From: Persicaria tinctoria
Taxonomy: Eukaryota; Streptophyta; Magnoliopsida; Caryophyllales; Polygonaceae
DNA length: 64,000 nucleotides
Direction: 5' to 3'
Assembly: GCA_037127255.1 (NCBI GenBank)
Contig: JBANSL010000013.1
Coordinates: 8,310,188-8,374,187, forward strand
Below, in pieces: positions 47,246 to 57,918 of this stretch. Position numbers and translations under genes: made by a program. How positions within the stretch are numbered: position 1 is the stretch's first letter; every line of letters starts with the position of its first letter. Below the pieces are notes generated by a model. The model saw only the letters and a list, made by a program, of their open reading frames with translations. It made no database searches and had not been told where the DNA came from.

Positions 47246-47789
47246 TGTGGAGAATATGATTTGGGAGTGTCCCACATTGATTACAAAATGAATCCAAGCC
47301 TTGCATATAAGCCGGTGGGCTACCCCACCTAACACCAATTGGTTTTAGGATGGAACTCCACTCGACTTGTGTGCTCGGTTTGGTTAGTGCGTTTGCGCTT
47401 GGCGTGCGTTGCCCCCCCCCCCCCCCATGTCGGATGACCCACCGTTATTTCATATGGTATCAGAGCCGAGGTTCGGCTGGATGCGGTGTGGTTTGGGTTC
47501 CTGGTCTAATTGGTTAGCTGGCCTTAAGGCATTGATTCGTCAAGTGCAATTGGCAAATAATGCGTGGCCAGACAGTTGCACTTGAGGGGTGTGTGGAGAA
47601 TATGATTTGGGAGTGTCCCACATTGATTACAAAATGAATCCAAGCCTTGCATATAAGCCGGTGGGCTACCCCACCTAACACCAATTGGTTTTAGGATGAA
47701 ACCCCACTCGACTTGTGTGCTCGACTTGGTTAGCGCGTTTGTACTTGGCGTGCGCTGCCCCCCACGTCGGATGACCCACCGTTATTTCA
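47246..47789 (+). mobile_element. TRIM retrotransposon, complete
   Basis: Two near-identical LTRs (47246-47452 and 47592-47789), each TGTGGAG...TTATTTCA, enclose a 139-bp body. Perfect 5-bp duplications CATGT flank it (47241-47245 and 47790-47794). The primer-binding site follows LTR1 and a purine-rich tract (TTGAGGGGTG) precedes LTR2. There is no coding sequence. LTR1 carries a 15-C homopolymer at about 47412, where LTR2 has 5 C. High LTR identity suggests a fairly recent insertion. Confidence 0.9.
47455..47466 (+). other. Primer-binding site, initiator tRNA-Met
   Basis: TGGTATCAGAGC, two bases after LTR1 of the TRIM, is complementary to the 3' end of plant initiator tRNA-Met. Confidence 0.85.
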
Positions 47790-47794
47790 CATGT

Positions 47795-48165
47795 AAGTAA
47801 TTATGTAATACTAAGAAGTAAGAAGGTAAATTTCCAGCCATTCTGTAACAACATTAATAGTAATAAATCCTGCTAAAAGGGATTATGAGAGAATCGAATC
47901 GAAAAAGTGTACGCATCCACCATGAAAGTCACAAGAGAAAAAACACAATCATGTAAATCAACTTAATTCTTACCTAATATGAACTAAATTTATGTAAAAT
48001 CAACTACATTAATCAAGATGGAACATGTACGTGCTTAAATCAAAAGATGCACTATTTTATTCTCTACTCATGAGCATCTGGGATGCATAGTTTAATTATG
48101 AATGTTAATAAATCTTAATCATTGCATGCATGAAAATAGTTATATTTACCATTCGAAATCTATAT
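47795..48165. other. Intergenic, no gene recognised
   Basis: AT-rich spacer between the TRIM and the large MULE; nothing else seen. Confidence 0.5.
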
Positions 48166-48961
48166 AAGTTTTAGAGGGAATTGCACAAGGTAACCCAAAA
48201 ACTGAAAAGTGTTGCAAGGTTAACCCAACCTAAATTAAAATGGGGTAAAACCGGTTATCCGGCAAACCTGCCGAGTAGGTAACAGGTTGGAAAAGTGGGG
48301 GCCAACCGTGACACCTCAGCGAGGGAGAGAAAAGGAAGGCGAGAGAGAGAAAAGGAAGGAGAGAGAGAGAGACGTCCAGGAAGGAGAGAGAGAGAGACGT
48401 CCATTGAGAGGAGAGAGGCAAGAGAGGGAGCTTTTGAATTTGATTAGACAAAGAGAGAGAAAGCTAATTGAGTTTGACAGGGACTCTCTCAACAGTCTGG
48501 GGAAGGAAAATTCCCGCCAAAAATTTGCGCCAAAAAATCCTGAAGAGGAAGAGGAGGGAGGAGGGAAGAGGGGGAGAGTATATAAGCATTGAAGCTCCAC
48601 CTCAGTCCAATGATTATTCCACATTAATGCACTGCAGTAGGAGAATTAAAAGGAGAAAGGAGAAGCGCCGGCAAAGAGTGAAGGAGGAGGGTTGGTGGCC
48701 AATGATATGGGGATTTATATAAGGATATGGGAGGGAATGATGGGGGTGGCATTTAATGGGTACCAGGTGGAAAAAAATCTGAAGATTCACAGAGTAGCCA
48801 ATGTAGAAGAAGCAAGTGGGCCGGGGTTTATCTTCAAGTTGAAACGTTACGAGTTAATATTAACTGGACAACCGGGAGAGAACAACGTGAAAACCAACAA
48901 CAAACAACGTGACAGCTGGTGGAATAGACTGGACCGAGTTGCGACCGCTTGCAGATACAAA

Positions 48962-51900
48962 ATGGGTAAGTAGTCTCTCAAGGAAGATGACGAGAAAAAA
49001 AACTTTTCTACAGCTTAATGTAAACTTAATGTATACCCTCTCTATGTAAATGAACAGGGGAGAAGACAATCGTATGTCTGACTGTGGTGTTCGGAGGATG
49101 GTGGGCTTGTGAAGAAGGCGGTTGGGTCTTCAAGGGGTCACGGAGCCCGAAAGGCTCTGCTGGTGGATGAACGTATCGACTACGTTGCACTAAAGAAACT
49201 CGTGATGGAAAAGTTTAACGTCGATGGGAGAAGGCATGAGGTGGAGCTCACATATGGGAAGCTGAAGAAAGGCGGGTGCAGGCCATACGCAATAGGAGAT
49301 GACGAAGACCTGCAGGCCTTCAAGTTTGTAAACGGACTCACTGGAGAACAATCGTGGCCTGTCGACCTCCATGTCTCCCTGCGAACCAAGCTATGTGGCA
49401 GCACTGTGGCACCTACACAAGGATCGTCAACGGGTGACTCCGGAGGGTGGGGTATCTCAGTGGCGGGAGGTGAGGAATTTATACTGCCATTAACTGGGCC
49501 GCCTGTGACCCAAGAAGATCACGCACATACGGGCATCCAATTGGCTGGTGGTGAAGAAGACGCAGTCCTGGTAGCCGGATGTGTCCAGGCAAAACAAACT
49601 GGCGTCCAGTTAGAAAACGAATGTGTCCAGTTACATAATAGTACCGACGAGTACGGGCGACATGAGGAGTTGGAGTTCGAGTTGCGAAAGAAGGCAAAGA
49701 AAGCCGAGGAAATAAGACGTGGGAAGCAAGTCATTTCTGTCAGCAGTGATCCGGAAGATGAAGTTATTCCACCGGGTGGAGATGGAAGGGTGCCCATTGA
49801 CATCGGGAGCTCCTCCGACGACGATGAGGTACTACCAAATGCGGTGAAGATGAAGCTCGGGTGCGCAGTTCCGACCAAGTCGTGGTCATGGGATATTGAG
49901 GCCGAGCAGGCTGTGAGGGAAATAGAGGAAGCATACGCACGCGGAAAACAGAAGTTGGGACTGAATACGGAGGGTGTGGAAAGTGAACCAATGGTTGCGG
50001 TGAACCCATTGGGTCCCCGTCAGCACACGGGTGAGCTCCGGGAGGGAAAAATGTTTCGGTCGAAGGAGGAGGTCCAACAGACAATCAAGTGGGCGGCCCT
50101 GTCTAGGTGTTTCACGACGAAGGTGAACAAGTCGACGAAGAGCTTGTATGTTGTGCGCTGCGGTGGTCCCAATTGCAAGTGGCTTTGTCGGGTTTCCACA
50201 TACAAGAAAACACGGAATTGGATTATCTCCAAGCTTGTGGACGAGCACACGTGCGACCTGACCGACATGATGACACAAAAGCGTCGTGCGACATACACCC
50301 AGGTTGGGCAACACATAGTGGACAGGTATCTCCTTCGCTCTAACCAACCGAAATGGACAGTATGTTGTTTATAACTGGACGCTTGTTAAATATAACTGGA
50401 TAGGAAATGTTATAAAACTGGACATGTACTTCGATAAACACTAACCCAATGCGCATGTCCATGTGCAGTTTCGTTGGTTCAAAGAAGGCCCTTGTGCCGG
50501 AGCAAGTGCAGGCTCTGACAAAATCCCAGCTGGAGGTGCCGTCCAGTTACTGGAAGGCGCGGCGAGCCGCCATGAAGGCGAGGGACACCACCTACGGGAC
50601 AGACGAGGAAAGCTACCAGAGGATGTACTCGTACATGCACATGCTGGAGCAGTCCAACCCTGGCACGTACACCAGGATAGAACGCGACACAGAAGGACGA
50701 TTCAAGTATGCGTTTGTCAGCCTTGGAGTGTGGCGGAGGGCGGTCCCCTATCTAAGAAAGGCCAGTCCCTCCTTCTCCGTACCTTGTGTGTCCTTTACTG
50801 CAAAGCCGTTAAACTTATACAACTACTACCATTACAACGACCAACTACCTCGCATGACGTCCTCAGGAAATAACATGACATATAAGTTATATGACATGAC
50901 ATTAGTCAATAACGACATGACAACGGTAACCATTAAGGTTGTTGAATTTGCAGGTGGTGTCAGTGGACGGGGGGTTCCTGAAGGGGAAGTTCCGAGGGTG
51001 CCTCCTGTTCGCGACTGCACAAGATGCCGACCACTCTGTCTACCCAATTGCATTCGCAATGGTTGACGGAGAGAATGATGGGTCGTGGGGGTTCTTCTTC
51101 AGGCAGATGCTGTATGTTGTTGAAGACACGACTGATCTCATTTGGTTATCTGACCGCCATATTAGCATCGAGAAGGGAATACGGGACAACTACGTCTTCG
51201 CCAAGCACGGCATATGCACATGGCACTTATGGCAGAACGTCCGGTTTCGGTTCAAAATCAGCTCTATGAAGACCAATACTTCTCCATGGTCAAGGCATAC
51301 ACATACGACGAGTTCCAGTCGTTGTAAAATGACTTCTGTGCGGTTTCTCCCGCCGCGGGCCAATACCAACGGGAGGCCGGATTCGAAAAGTGGGCAAGGG
51401 CGTGCTACCCGGGTAACAGGTACAACATAACCACCACGAATAACTCAGAGTGCTTGAACTCGGTTTTCAAGTATCCTCGGGACTTGCCACTCACAGCGCT
51501 GATGGATGCCATTCTTGAGACCGTCGGGGACTGGTTCGTGAAGCGGAGAGAGATCACCTCAAAACCTGGGAAAGTTGTAAGCGATTGGGTCGCTAATGCC
51601 ATTAAAGCAAACTTCACTGAGTCTCTGTCGATGTTGGCCAGGCCGCTCAGCCCCCACGAGTTCGAGGTCCGCAATGGTCAGTCCACTTGGCTTGTCAACG
51701 TCACGGGACGATTATGCAGCTGCAGACGGTTCAACGTCGACCAATACCCATGTGCGCATGCACTGGCTGCTGCACAATTGCGCGGGGTGGATGTCCACTC
51801 ACTGATCAATGACTTCTACAAGGGAGAGGCGTGGCGTGCTTGCTACGCGGACGTTTTGTACCCAGTTCCGTCTCCAGACACATGGAGGGTGCCCCCGGAA

Positions 51901-52011
51901 ATTGCCAAAGAGACCTGCCTCCCGCCCAGTGTGAAGGCCCGTCCGGGAAGACCCAAGACTAGACGTTACCCCTCGCAGTGGGAAAGGAGATACAAGCGCC
52001 GGACGAACTAG
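48962..52011 (+). pseudogene. MURA-type MULE transposase, recently disabled
   Basis: Exon 1 is ATGG (48962-48965) and exon 2 starts at 49058, giving MGEKTIVCLTVVFGG, a PB1-like start. A one-base frameshift near 49140 moves the frame to the long 49109-50374 reading. Order of domains: PB1-like (ELTYGKLKKGG), acidic linker, zinc region (CGGPNCKWLCRVSTYKK ... DEHTCDL, intact H-x-C), helical part (ESYQRMYSYMHMLEQSNPG), then a DDE core with VSVDGGFLKG, LSDRHISIEKG and NNSECLNSVF as the likely D, D and E. A SWIM zinc finger (CSCRRF ... CAHALAAA) and a basic tail (KRRTN) end it at 52011. A frameshift near 51250 and an in-frame TAA at 51325 break the core. Introns near 50360-50467 and 50755-50951 could not be placed exactly. 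Confidence 0.82.
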
Positions 52012-52594
52012 ACAATCTATGGGACAAGACATGACGATCAGGTAGGAAAAACATGACGACCAACTACGATTAACATGACGTTAATGCATCTGTGGGTTTT
52101 GGGTTTTGGTCAGGTAGACTAGAATGTGTCTGTGGGTTTTGGGTTTTATTCAGATGCACATGAAGTCCCAAATGGGGTTACTACTGCGTCTTTGTACGTA
52201 AGTGTGTTGATGTGTGGGTCGTCGTACCTTTTTGCTAGTAACTGGTATGTCACTTGTTTCAAACCGGACGGGTAATGTTTAAGACATGACGGGTAATGTT
52301 GTTGACATGACAGTGTCTACGTATTTGTTGATAAGTTTTTCCTAAGTGTCTGCGATTAACAATGTCAACAAGCCTAAATAAACCATATCAAACGACAGAG
52401 GTAACGAAAGATGTTCAACATTAACAATGGCAATAATCCATCTAAAACGACAATCTAAAACGTCAATCCCAAACAGAGCAAAAGGAGGTAGAAATGTCAT
52501 CAAAACATCGGAATCCAAAGAGAGTATTGATGTTAACGGAAACTACAACCACAAAAACCAACAATGTTCACTGCTTCACATAATGACGAGGGGA

Positions 52595-55500
52595 CTACTT
52601 AGGATCGTTGCTGAGACCGAAGCCAAGGTAGAAGATAGAGACGCATAGGAGCTGACGGTATGCAGTGATGAAGTCGTCGTCCAAGCCATCGAAGACGCGG
52701 TCCCCCATAGCGAGTTGCTGCATGTACCGGATCGTGTACGGGCCACAGTCTCCACTGAACACGGTCATAATTTGCGTCAATGGATATTTGGTAACATTAC
52801 AAAAACTGAGGGAAGCGGGACAAGTACTTACGATTGTTTGTTTTGCGGGATCCCCTTCACGCGGGTGAGGGTCAGGGGGCGGTCAACATTGGCTTTGTGC
52901 TTGGCATGCATCTCCTGGTGGTCGGCGAACATGGTGGGCAGGACGTGCGTCACGGGCTTCAGCAATTGGGTCAGCTGGCGCTCTCTTATCAAGTTCGTAT
53001 CGGGGTCAAACACAAGCACGGTCCATTCGGCGAAGTTGATCTCCAGAGCCACCCAGTGCTCGTTCTTCAAATTACAGGGGAGTAGGATGCGGTCCACGGA
53101 GGCCCAAGGCTTGGGAAACCGATCTGGCAGTACACCATCCATGTACAGCTTCAGCTCGTCCGCGACCACCAAGCCGGTTTGACGCTCCAGCAAAACCCGG
53201 AAGAAATTGTCGAGCACGGCGACGGAGGCGAACATCGGGTCAGTGAGTATGGCCCTGCGAAGGATTGCGCATGCCTGCTCGATGTGCTACGGAACAGAAC
53301 TCGCATGTCAGAGGCACATCAGGGGGAATTGCTTGATATGTGAGGCAACACAAAAGACTTTCGCGGGGAGGAGCTTTACCTCAGAGGTTACCCAGTTCGT
53401 CGGCGCCTCTAGATTCTGGAAGAACTTCTTCTCGAGGAGGGTACCCTCGATAGACCGTGTAGGACTTGTGCCCTCTTTCATCCAAGCGTCGTAGGCGTCC
53501 AGCTCTGCCCTAGTCAGAAGGCCCAGGTCAACGGCGTCCTTTTTGGTCTTGGACTTGCTCACCCGTGGCTTCTTCACAGGCTGAGTGACCTCGTGCCCAA
53601 CAAATGCAGCAGTAGCCTTACGGGCTCTCGTCCCCCTCCGCGTTAGCGGCTCGACCTGAGAGGTGTCCTCCGTGTCCATGTCACCCTGCACACACATGAC
53701 AACGGGAACACTTGAACATTTCAACATGACAACAGGAAACCTTCAACATGAAAACATGAACATTTTAACTGGACAATATTAACGTTAGGAGTGAGGTGAC
53801 ATACCTCACTTGGTTTCTGGGTGGGTGCATCGCCGACGGACGCTTTCCCCTTCTTATCCAGGCGGCCACCTTTGGGCTTCGTCAAACCTTGGGCATCCCG
53901 GTCACCATCGTTCTGCACACACGGTTGAAAGGGACATGACAATTGGAAAATTTGAACATGACACTTAACCACCATAACATGACATTTGAGTATCCATAAC
54001 ATGACAGTTGAAGGGAATTGACATGCCTCAGCGCTTGTCTGTTTGGGGACGTGGGCAACGTCGGCTGTCCCCTTGCCGTCCTTCTTCCCCTTGGGGGGCT
54101 TCTTGCCCTTCTTCCCCACCTTGGACTTCTTCACCTCCTCGTCCTTATCCCCCCTCTTGTCCTGAGAAACTCCGTCGGCATCCACTTTGTCCTGGTTCTT
54201 GTTCTCATCCCCTTTGTCCAGCTCCTTGTTCTCATCCCCTTGGTCCTTCTCCGCCTTGTCCCCAGCTACCTCATTGGTGATCTCCTGATCCTTGCTCGCA
54301 TCCACTTGGCCCTGTTTCTCACTATCCTTTGGCTTTGGTTCTTCATCCACTTGGTCCTGCTGCTCACTCTCCTTTCTCTGTGCTTTTTCATCAACCTGCA
54401 AACATCGTAGTAAGCACAGTATTGGGTACCCAAAGGTGCTATTCCATGCGAAGGAAACTCTTACCTCCTTCGCCGCCGACGATTCCGCCCTTTCCATCGA
54501 GACTGCGTGGTCGGACTTGTCCAGTCCCTCCCTCCCCGTCCTCTGCAGCTGGTGGATGGCATCCTCAAGGGGTTTGATCCTCGCAGCAAAGTCAGCTCTT
54601 AATTCCCTTGTCAGGTCATCCATCTTCGACAACATCAGTGAGAAATCACCCACCGATGGCCCTTGTGTGTTTTCCTGCGTAGGGGCTGCCTGGGTCGTTG
54701 CCTGGGTGGCGGTGTCCGCTGTCGCCCTCGTGTGCACACCCTTCCTGTACTCTACGCGGAGGTTGTCGAAGAACAAATCGGTCTTCTCTCTAGGGTAGAC
54801 AGCCCCGTGCATCACCCGTTTTTTCGCCTCAAAGTCATCGGGGATTAACACTGTCTGCACACTGTCTTCAAGGTCAAAGCTTTTTAGCTCGTCCTTCTCC
54901 TCCACCATGATGCTGACAATAAACTCGTACTTGATGTTGTGCTCTTTCGACGCGTACCGCAGGCACCGAGGGTGGGCATTCACGTCAAGGACGGCAGCAA
55001 ATTGGGATCGGATTGGATAGAAAGCTTCATAAGCCCACAACTACATAAACCACAGGGCATGGATGTCAATATTTGTCCAGTGTAAATATAAGCCTGTCCA
55101 GTTTAAATATAAGCGTGTCCAGTTCAAATATAAAGGTGTCCAGTTAATTTCTAAGCGTGTCCAGTTATATTATATGCATGTCCAATTGAAATATAAGCAA
55201 CTACCTGAAAGGCGAGGGGGAAGCCAGCTAAAAAATATGACGGCCGAGGGCCCTGGACCCCATGCTGGAGCTTGCGCTCAACAGCGTTTTTGAGGAACTC
55301 ATGGGTCCTCTCGTAGCAGTTCCTGCCCCACGGGAATCGCAAGAAACTGTCGACGTCGACCACCATATTCACCACCCATCCATGAATGTAGTTGCGGGGA
55401 TCCTTCCCAAATAGCACACCCTCAACCAGCATCAGCAACGCATACTTAAACTTCATCGCGGGCGAATGCTCTCTGCCCTTCATCGCCGCTAGGAATGCAA

Positions 55501-56056
55501 CCTCGAACTTTTCCATCCTCATCTTCTCCACCCCAAAGAAGTCCTTGACGCCCGACCTGTCCCCATCATTCTCCTCGGGCAGCAACATGAATGAGCACTT
55601 AAGCCCGGTCACCAGCGCGAACTCTTGGACGAGAAAGGAGCATGAGAGCTGGTACATGATACACGACAAAATTTTTGCCGTGTATCATGTACCAGCTCTC
55701 ATGCTCCTTTCTCTTCCGCAGCTGGCGTTGCAGGACGTAGTGCACCAGTTGGGCTGAGAACTGGACACGGGAACCAAGCCTCGCAATGGCGGCCAACGGG
55801 CTTGCCATCAACTTCTTACAGTCCCCCTCGCTTAGGTAGTTGTCCAGGTTTCCAAGTATTGCCGGCCGCCCGTACTGGTTTACACGGCCCTTGTAGTGCT
55901 GGTCCTCGGGCACCGCATAGATGGCCTGCAAAAATAACGCACAATTGTCACTCGCACATCGACACTACTATATTCCTTTGATCAAGACTATGCACACCGT
56001 ACCTCGCCTGTTGTCTGTGAATGGGGAACTCTTCTTACAGACCGGGAAGTCGACAT
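52595..56056 (-). CDS. DUF1985-Ulp1 (C48) protease gene of the MULE, frameshifted
   Basis: Eight exons: 56003-56056, 55205-55925, 54465-55040, 54027-54395, 53805-53912, 53380-53685, 52832-53286 and 52595-52754. All but exon 2 keep phase; without its net +1 shift the product would be about 915 residues. Start MSTSRSVRRV. Exon 2 encodes DUF1985 (VQEFALVTGLKC ... KFKYALLMLVEGVLFG ... DSFLRFPWG); a palindrome at 55631-55713 disrupts it. The middle is Lys/Asp/Glu/Gln-rich with repeats of KDQGDENK type. The C-terminal C48 domain keeps His in NEHWVALEI, Asp in VLVFDPD, Gln in PQNKQ and Cys in SGDCGPY. Ulp1 enzymes remove SUMO-like proteins; this class travels on MULEs. The triad is intact, but the copy is probably unable to make full-length protein. 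Confidence 0.75.
55068..55205. repeat. Intronic array of GTCCAGTT-type repeats
   Basis: Seven units of about 18-20 bp with the core TGTCCAGTT(T/C)AAATATAAGC or close variants fill the intron between exons 2 and 3 of the Ulp1 gene. The same core, mostly in the opposite orientation (AACTGGACA), recurs singly in other introns and spacers of this MULE. Confidence 0.7.
55631..55713. repeat. 83-bp near-perfect palindrome in DUF1985 exon
   Basis: The arms (GAGAAAGGAGCATGAGAGCT... and its exact complement ending at 55713) pair over about 41 bp with one mismatch around a CAAAATTTTTG centre. The palindrome repeats part of the coding sequence in inverted form and shifts the reading frame of exon 2. Confidence 0.9.
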
Positions 56057-56111
56057 GTTCGCCTGTCCTTGATATCCTGCAAAATTGGGAAGCAAAACTG
56101 TAGGACTATCA

Positions 56112-56222
56112 ACAAACATGACAACAAATGTTATAAACATGACATTTCACTAGTAAAAACATGACAGTAAATGTTATAAACATGACATTTCACTAGTAAA
56201 AACATGACATAATCCAAACATG
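56112..56222. repeat. Tandem repeat with CATGACA core
   Basis: Two nearly identical units of about 48 bp (ATGTTATAAACATGACATTT, CACTAGTAAAAACATGACA) lie upstream of exon 1 of the Ulp1 gene, followed by further ACATGA motifs. The CATGACA core recurs in introns across the element. Confidence 0.75.
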
Positions 56223-57281
56223 AGATGTAGTCAAGTCTCCCCTGAACTCAGTCCAATGTTGGAAGGCATCTCAAAAGTAAACATTTCGAACTCCCCTTGG
56301 CCCTATTTTCATAAGACGCAAGCGCCTTTCCCCAATTTCCCCAATTCCCCCAAAACCCCCAAATCTTCCAATGTCGATAATTCCCCTAAATCCCCCAATT
56401 TCTCCATCCAACTAATTGTTGTTTTCCCCCAATTTATCCATTTAACCCCAGCCAATGTTGAAGACCAATTGTTATTTTCCCCCAATTTCCTTTCTATCCC
56501 CCTCGTCAATTTCCTTTCGGAAACTTTCCAGCCCTTGATGTGTACATGACGATGGTTGAAACTCACATGACAGAGGGAACCTCATATACCTTTGCGCAAC
56601 TTACTTGATTTCTACATTCCAAACAATGGCAAACACATTTGGATATGAAACTACAGTTCTCGCCCTAATATTGTGTTCAATCGGAAAGAATTCGGGGGTT
56701 TTAGGGTTTAGGCTTTACTTACTTGTTGTCGTCACTTGTGTGCAGGGGCGTTAGGGCTTGATATCCGCTTCTTCGTCGTCTCCTCTACCGCCTTGTTCTA
56801 CTTCTTCTTCGAAACCCTTCCGCTTCTTCCTTCGGTTTTCAAACTTTGAAATGTATGAGAGAGATGTATGAGAGAGATGGAGAAACAATCGGGCTCAACT
56901 ACCCCTTTAATAAACCACTCTCCTAGGCGGTTGAGGTGACAGTTTTTTCTCCCCATCAACACGCCTCCCTCTCTCTCCTCCATCAATGCAACCGGTGCCT
57001 ACCCTTTGTGTAACCGGTTGGGATGCAAAATTAAAACAATTTGGCCTACCCTTTTGCAAATAATATGGAGAAGGGATAGAGAGGGCAACACAACCGGTTT
57101 TTTAGGTTAGTTTTGCAAATACCCCTAAGTTTTATATATGTATGTATGTATAATATCAACTTATAATTAAGAATCTTAGTTAGATCCTCTAAAGCTTTAG
57201 TCCTTGCCTACTCCAGTTTCAAGTAGGTTTTAAACTAAAATATTCACACTAGCTTGCAGATTTTTTTCCCAATAAAAAATA

Positions 57282-57910
57282 GGGAAATTTACAGAAAACC
57301 ACCCTTTAAATATAAATATTTTTACTTAACCACCCCTTAAAATCAAAATTATAGAAAACCACCCTTCAAATATTATTTGTTTACAATTCACCACTCCTTC
57401 ATCTATTTTCATTACTTTATCATTAAATATATTGTATTTTAATATTTTTAAACTCAAATTTGATTATAAATATATTCAAAATTTGAATGTAAAAACTTGA
57501 TTATATTTTAGGTATTATTTTTATTTATTTTAAAAAATAATAATAAAAACTTGATTATAAATTATGATTTTTAATCATATTATAAATAAAATAGTAATTT
57601 ATATAATTTTTTAAAAATTTATAAAAATTTCCAAACATAAATTAAGATAATAATTCTAGACTTTATTTATTATTACTAAAATGACCCCTAAAATATAAAT
57701 TCAAAATTTGAATATATTTACAATCAAATTTGATTTTAAAATATTAAGATATAATATATTTAATGATAAATTAACGAAAATAGATGAATGGATGATGATG
57801 TGTAAACAAATACTGTAACATTTAAAGGGTGGTTTTCTATAATTTTGATTTTAATGAATGTTTAAGTAAAAACACTCATATTTAAAGGGTGATTTTCTAT
57901 AAATTTCCCC
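57282..57910. repeat. Foldback MITE with about 100-bp inverted repeats
   Basis: The left GGGAAATTTACAGAAAACCA and right (reversed) GGGAAATTTATAGAAAATCA are inverted repeats continuing through CCCTTTAAATAT and TTTTTACTTAA. An 8-bp AAAAAATA flanks both sides (57274-57281 and 57911-57918), although it is low-complexity. A related partial copy lies at 36760-37065. The superfamily may be MULE-like, uncertain. Confidence 0.65.
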
Positions 57911-57918
57911 AAAAAATA

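Larger units (their letters stand above)
48175..57126. mobile_element. Kaonashi-type MULE with transposase and Ulp1 gene, 8.95 kb
   Basis: The ends AGGGAATTGCACAAGGTAACC and, from the right, AGGGGTATTTGCAAAACTAA form short imperfect inverted repeats. A 9-bp duplication with one mismatch flanks the element (AAGTTTTAG at 48166-48174, AAGTTTTAT at 57127-57135). Inside, a MURA-type transposase gene runs rightward and a DUF1985-Ulp1 protease gene runs leftward, converging near 52.0-52.6 kb. This is the layout described for Kaonashi/ULP-carrying Mutator-like elements. Coding parts are GC-richer than the flanks. Both genes carry a small number of disabling changes, so it is a recent but probably immobile copy. 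Confidence 0.85.

Noticed and set aside
49109..50374. Independent host gene starting at ATG 49109
   Set aside because: The frame is the transposase after a one-base shift; PB1-like and zinc motifs, and alignment with the gene at 14444, place it inside the MULE.
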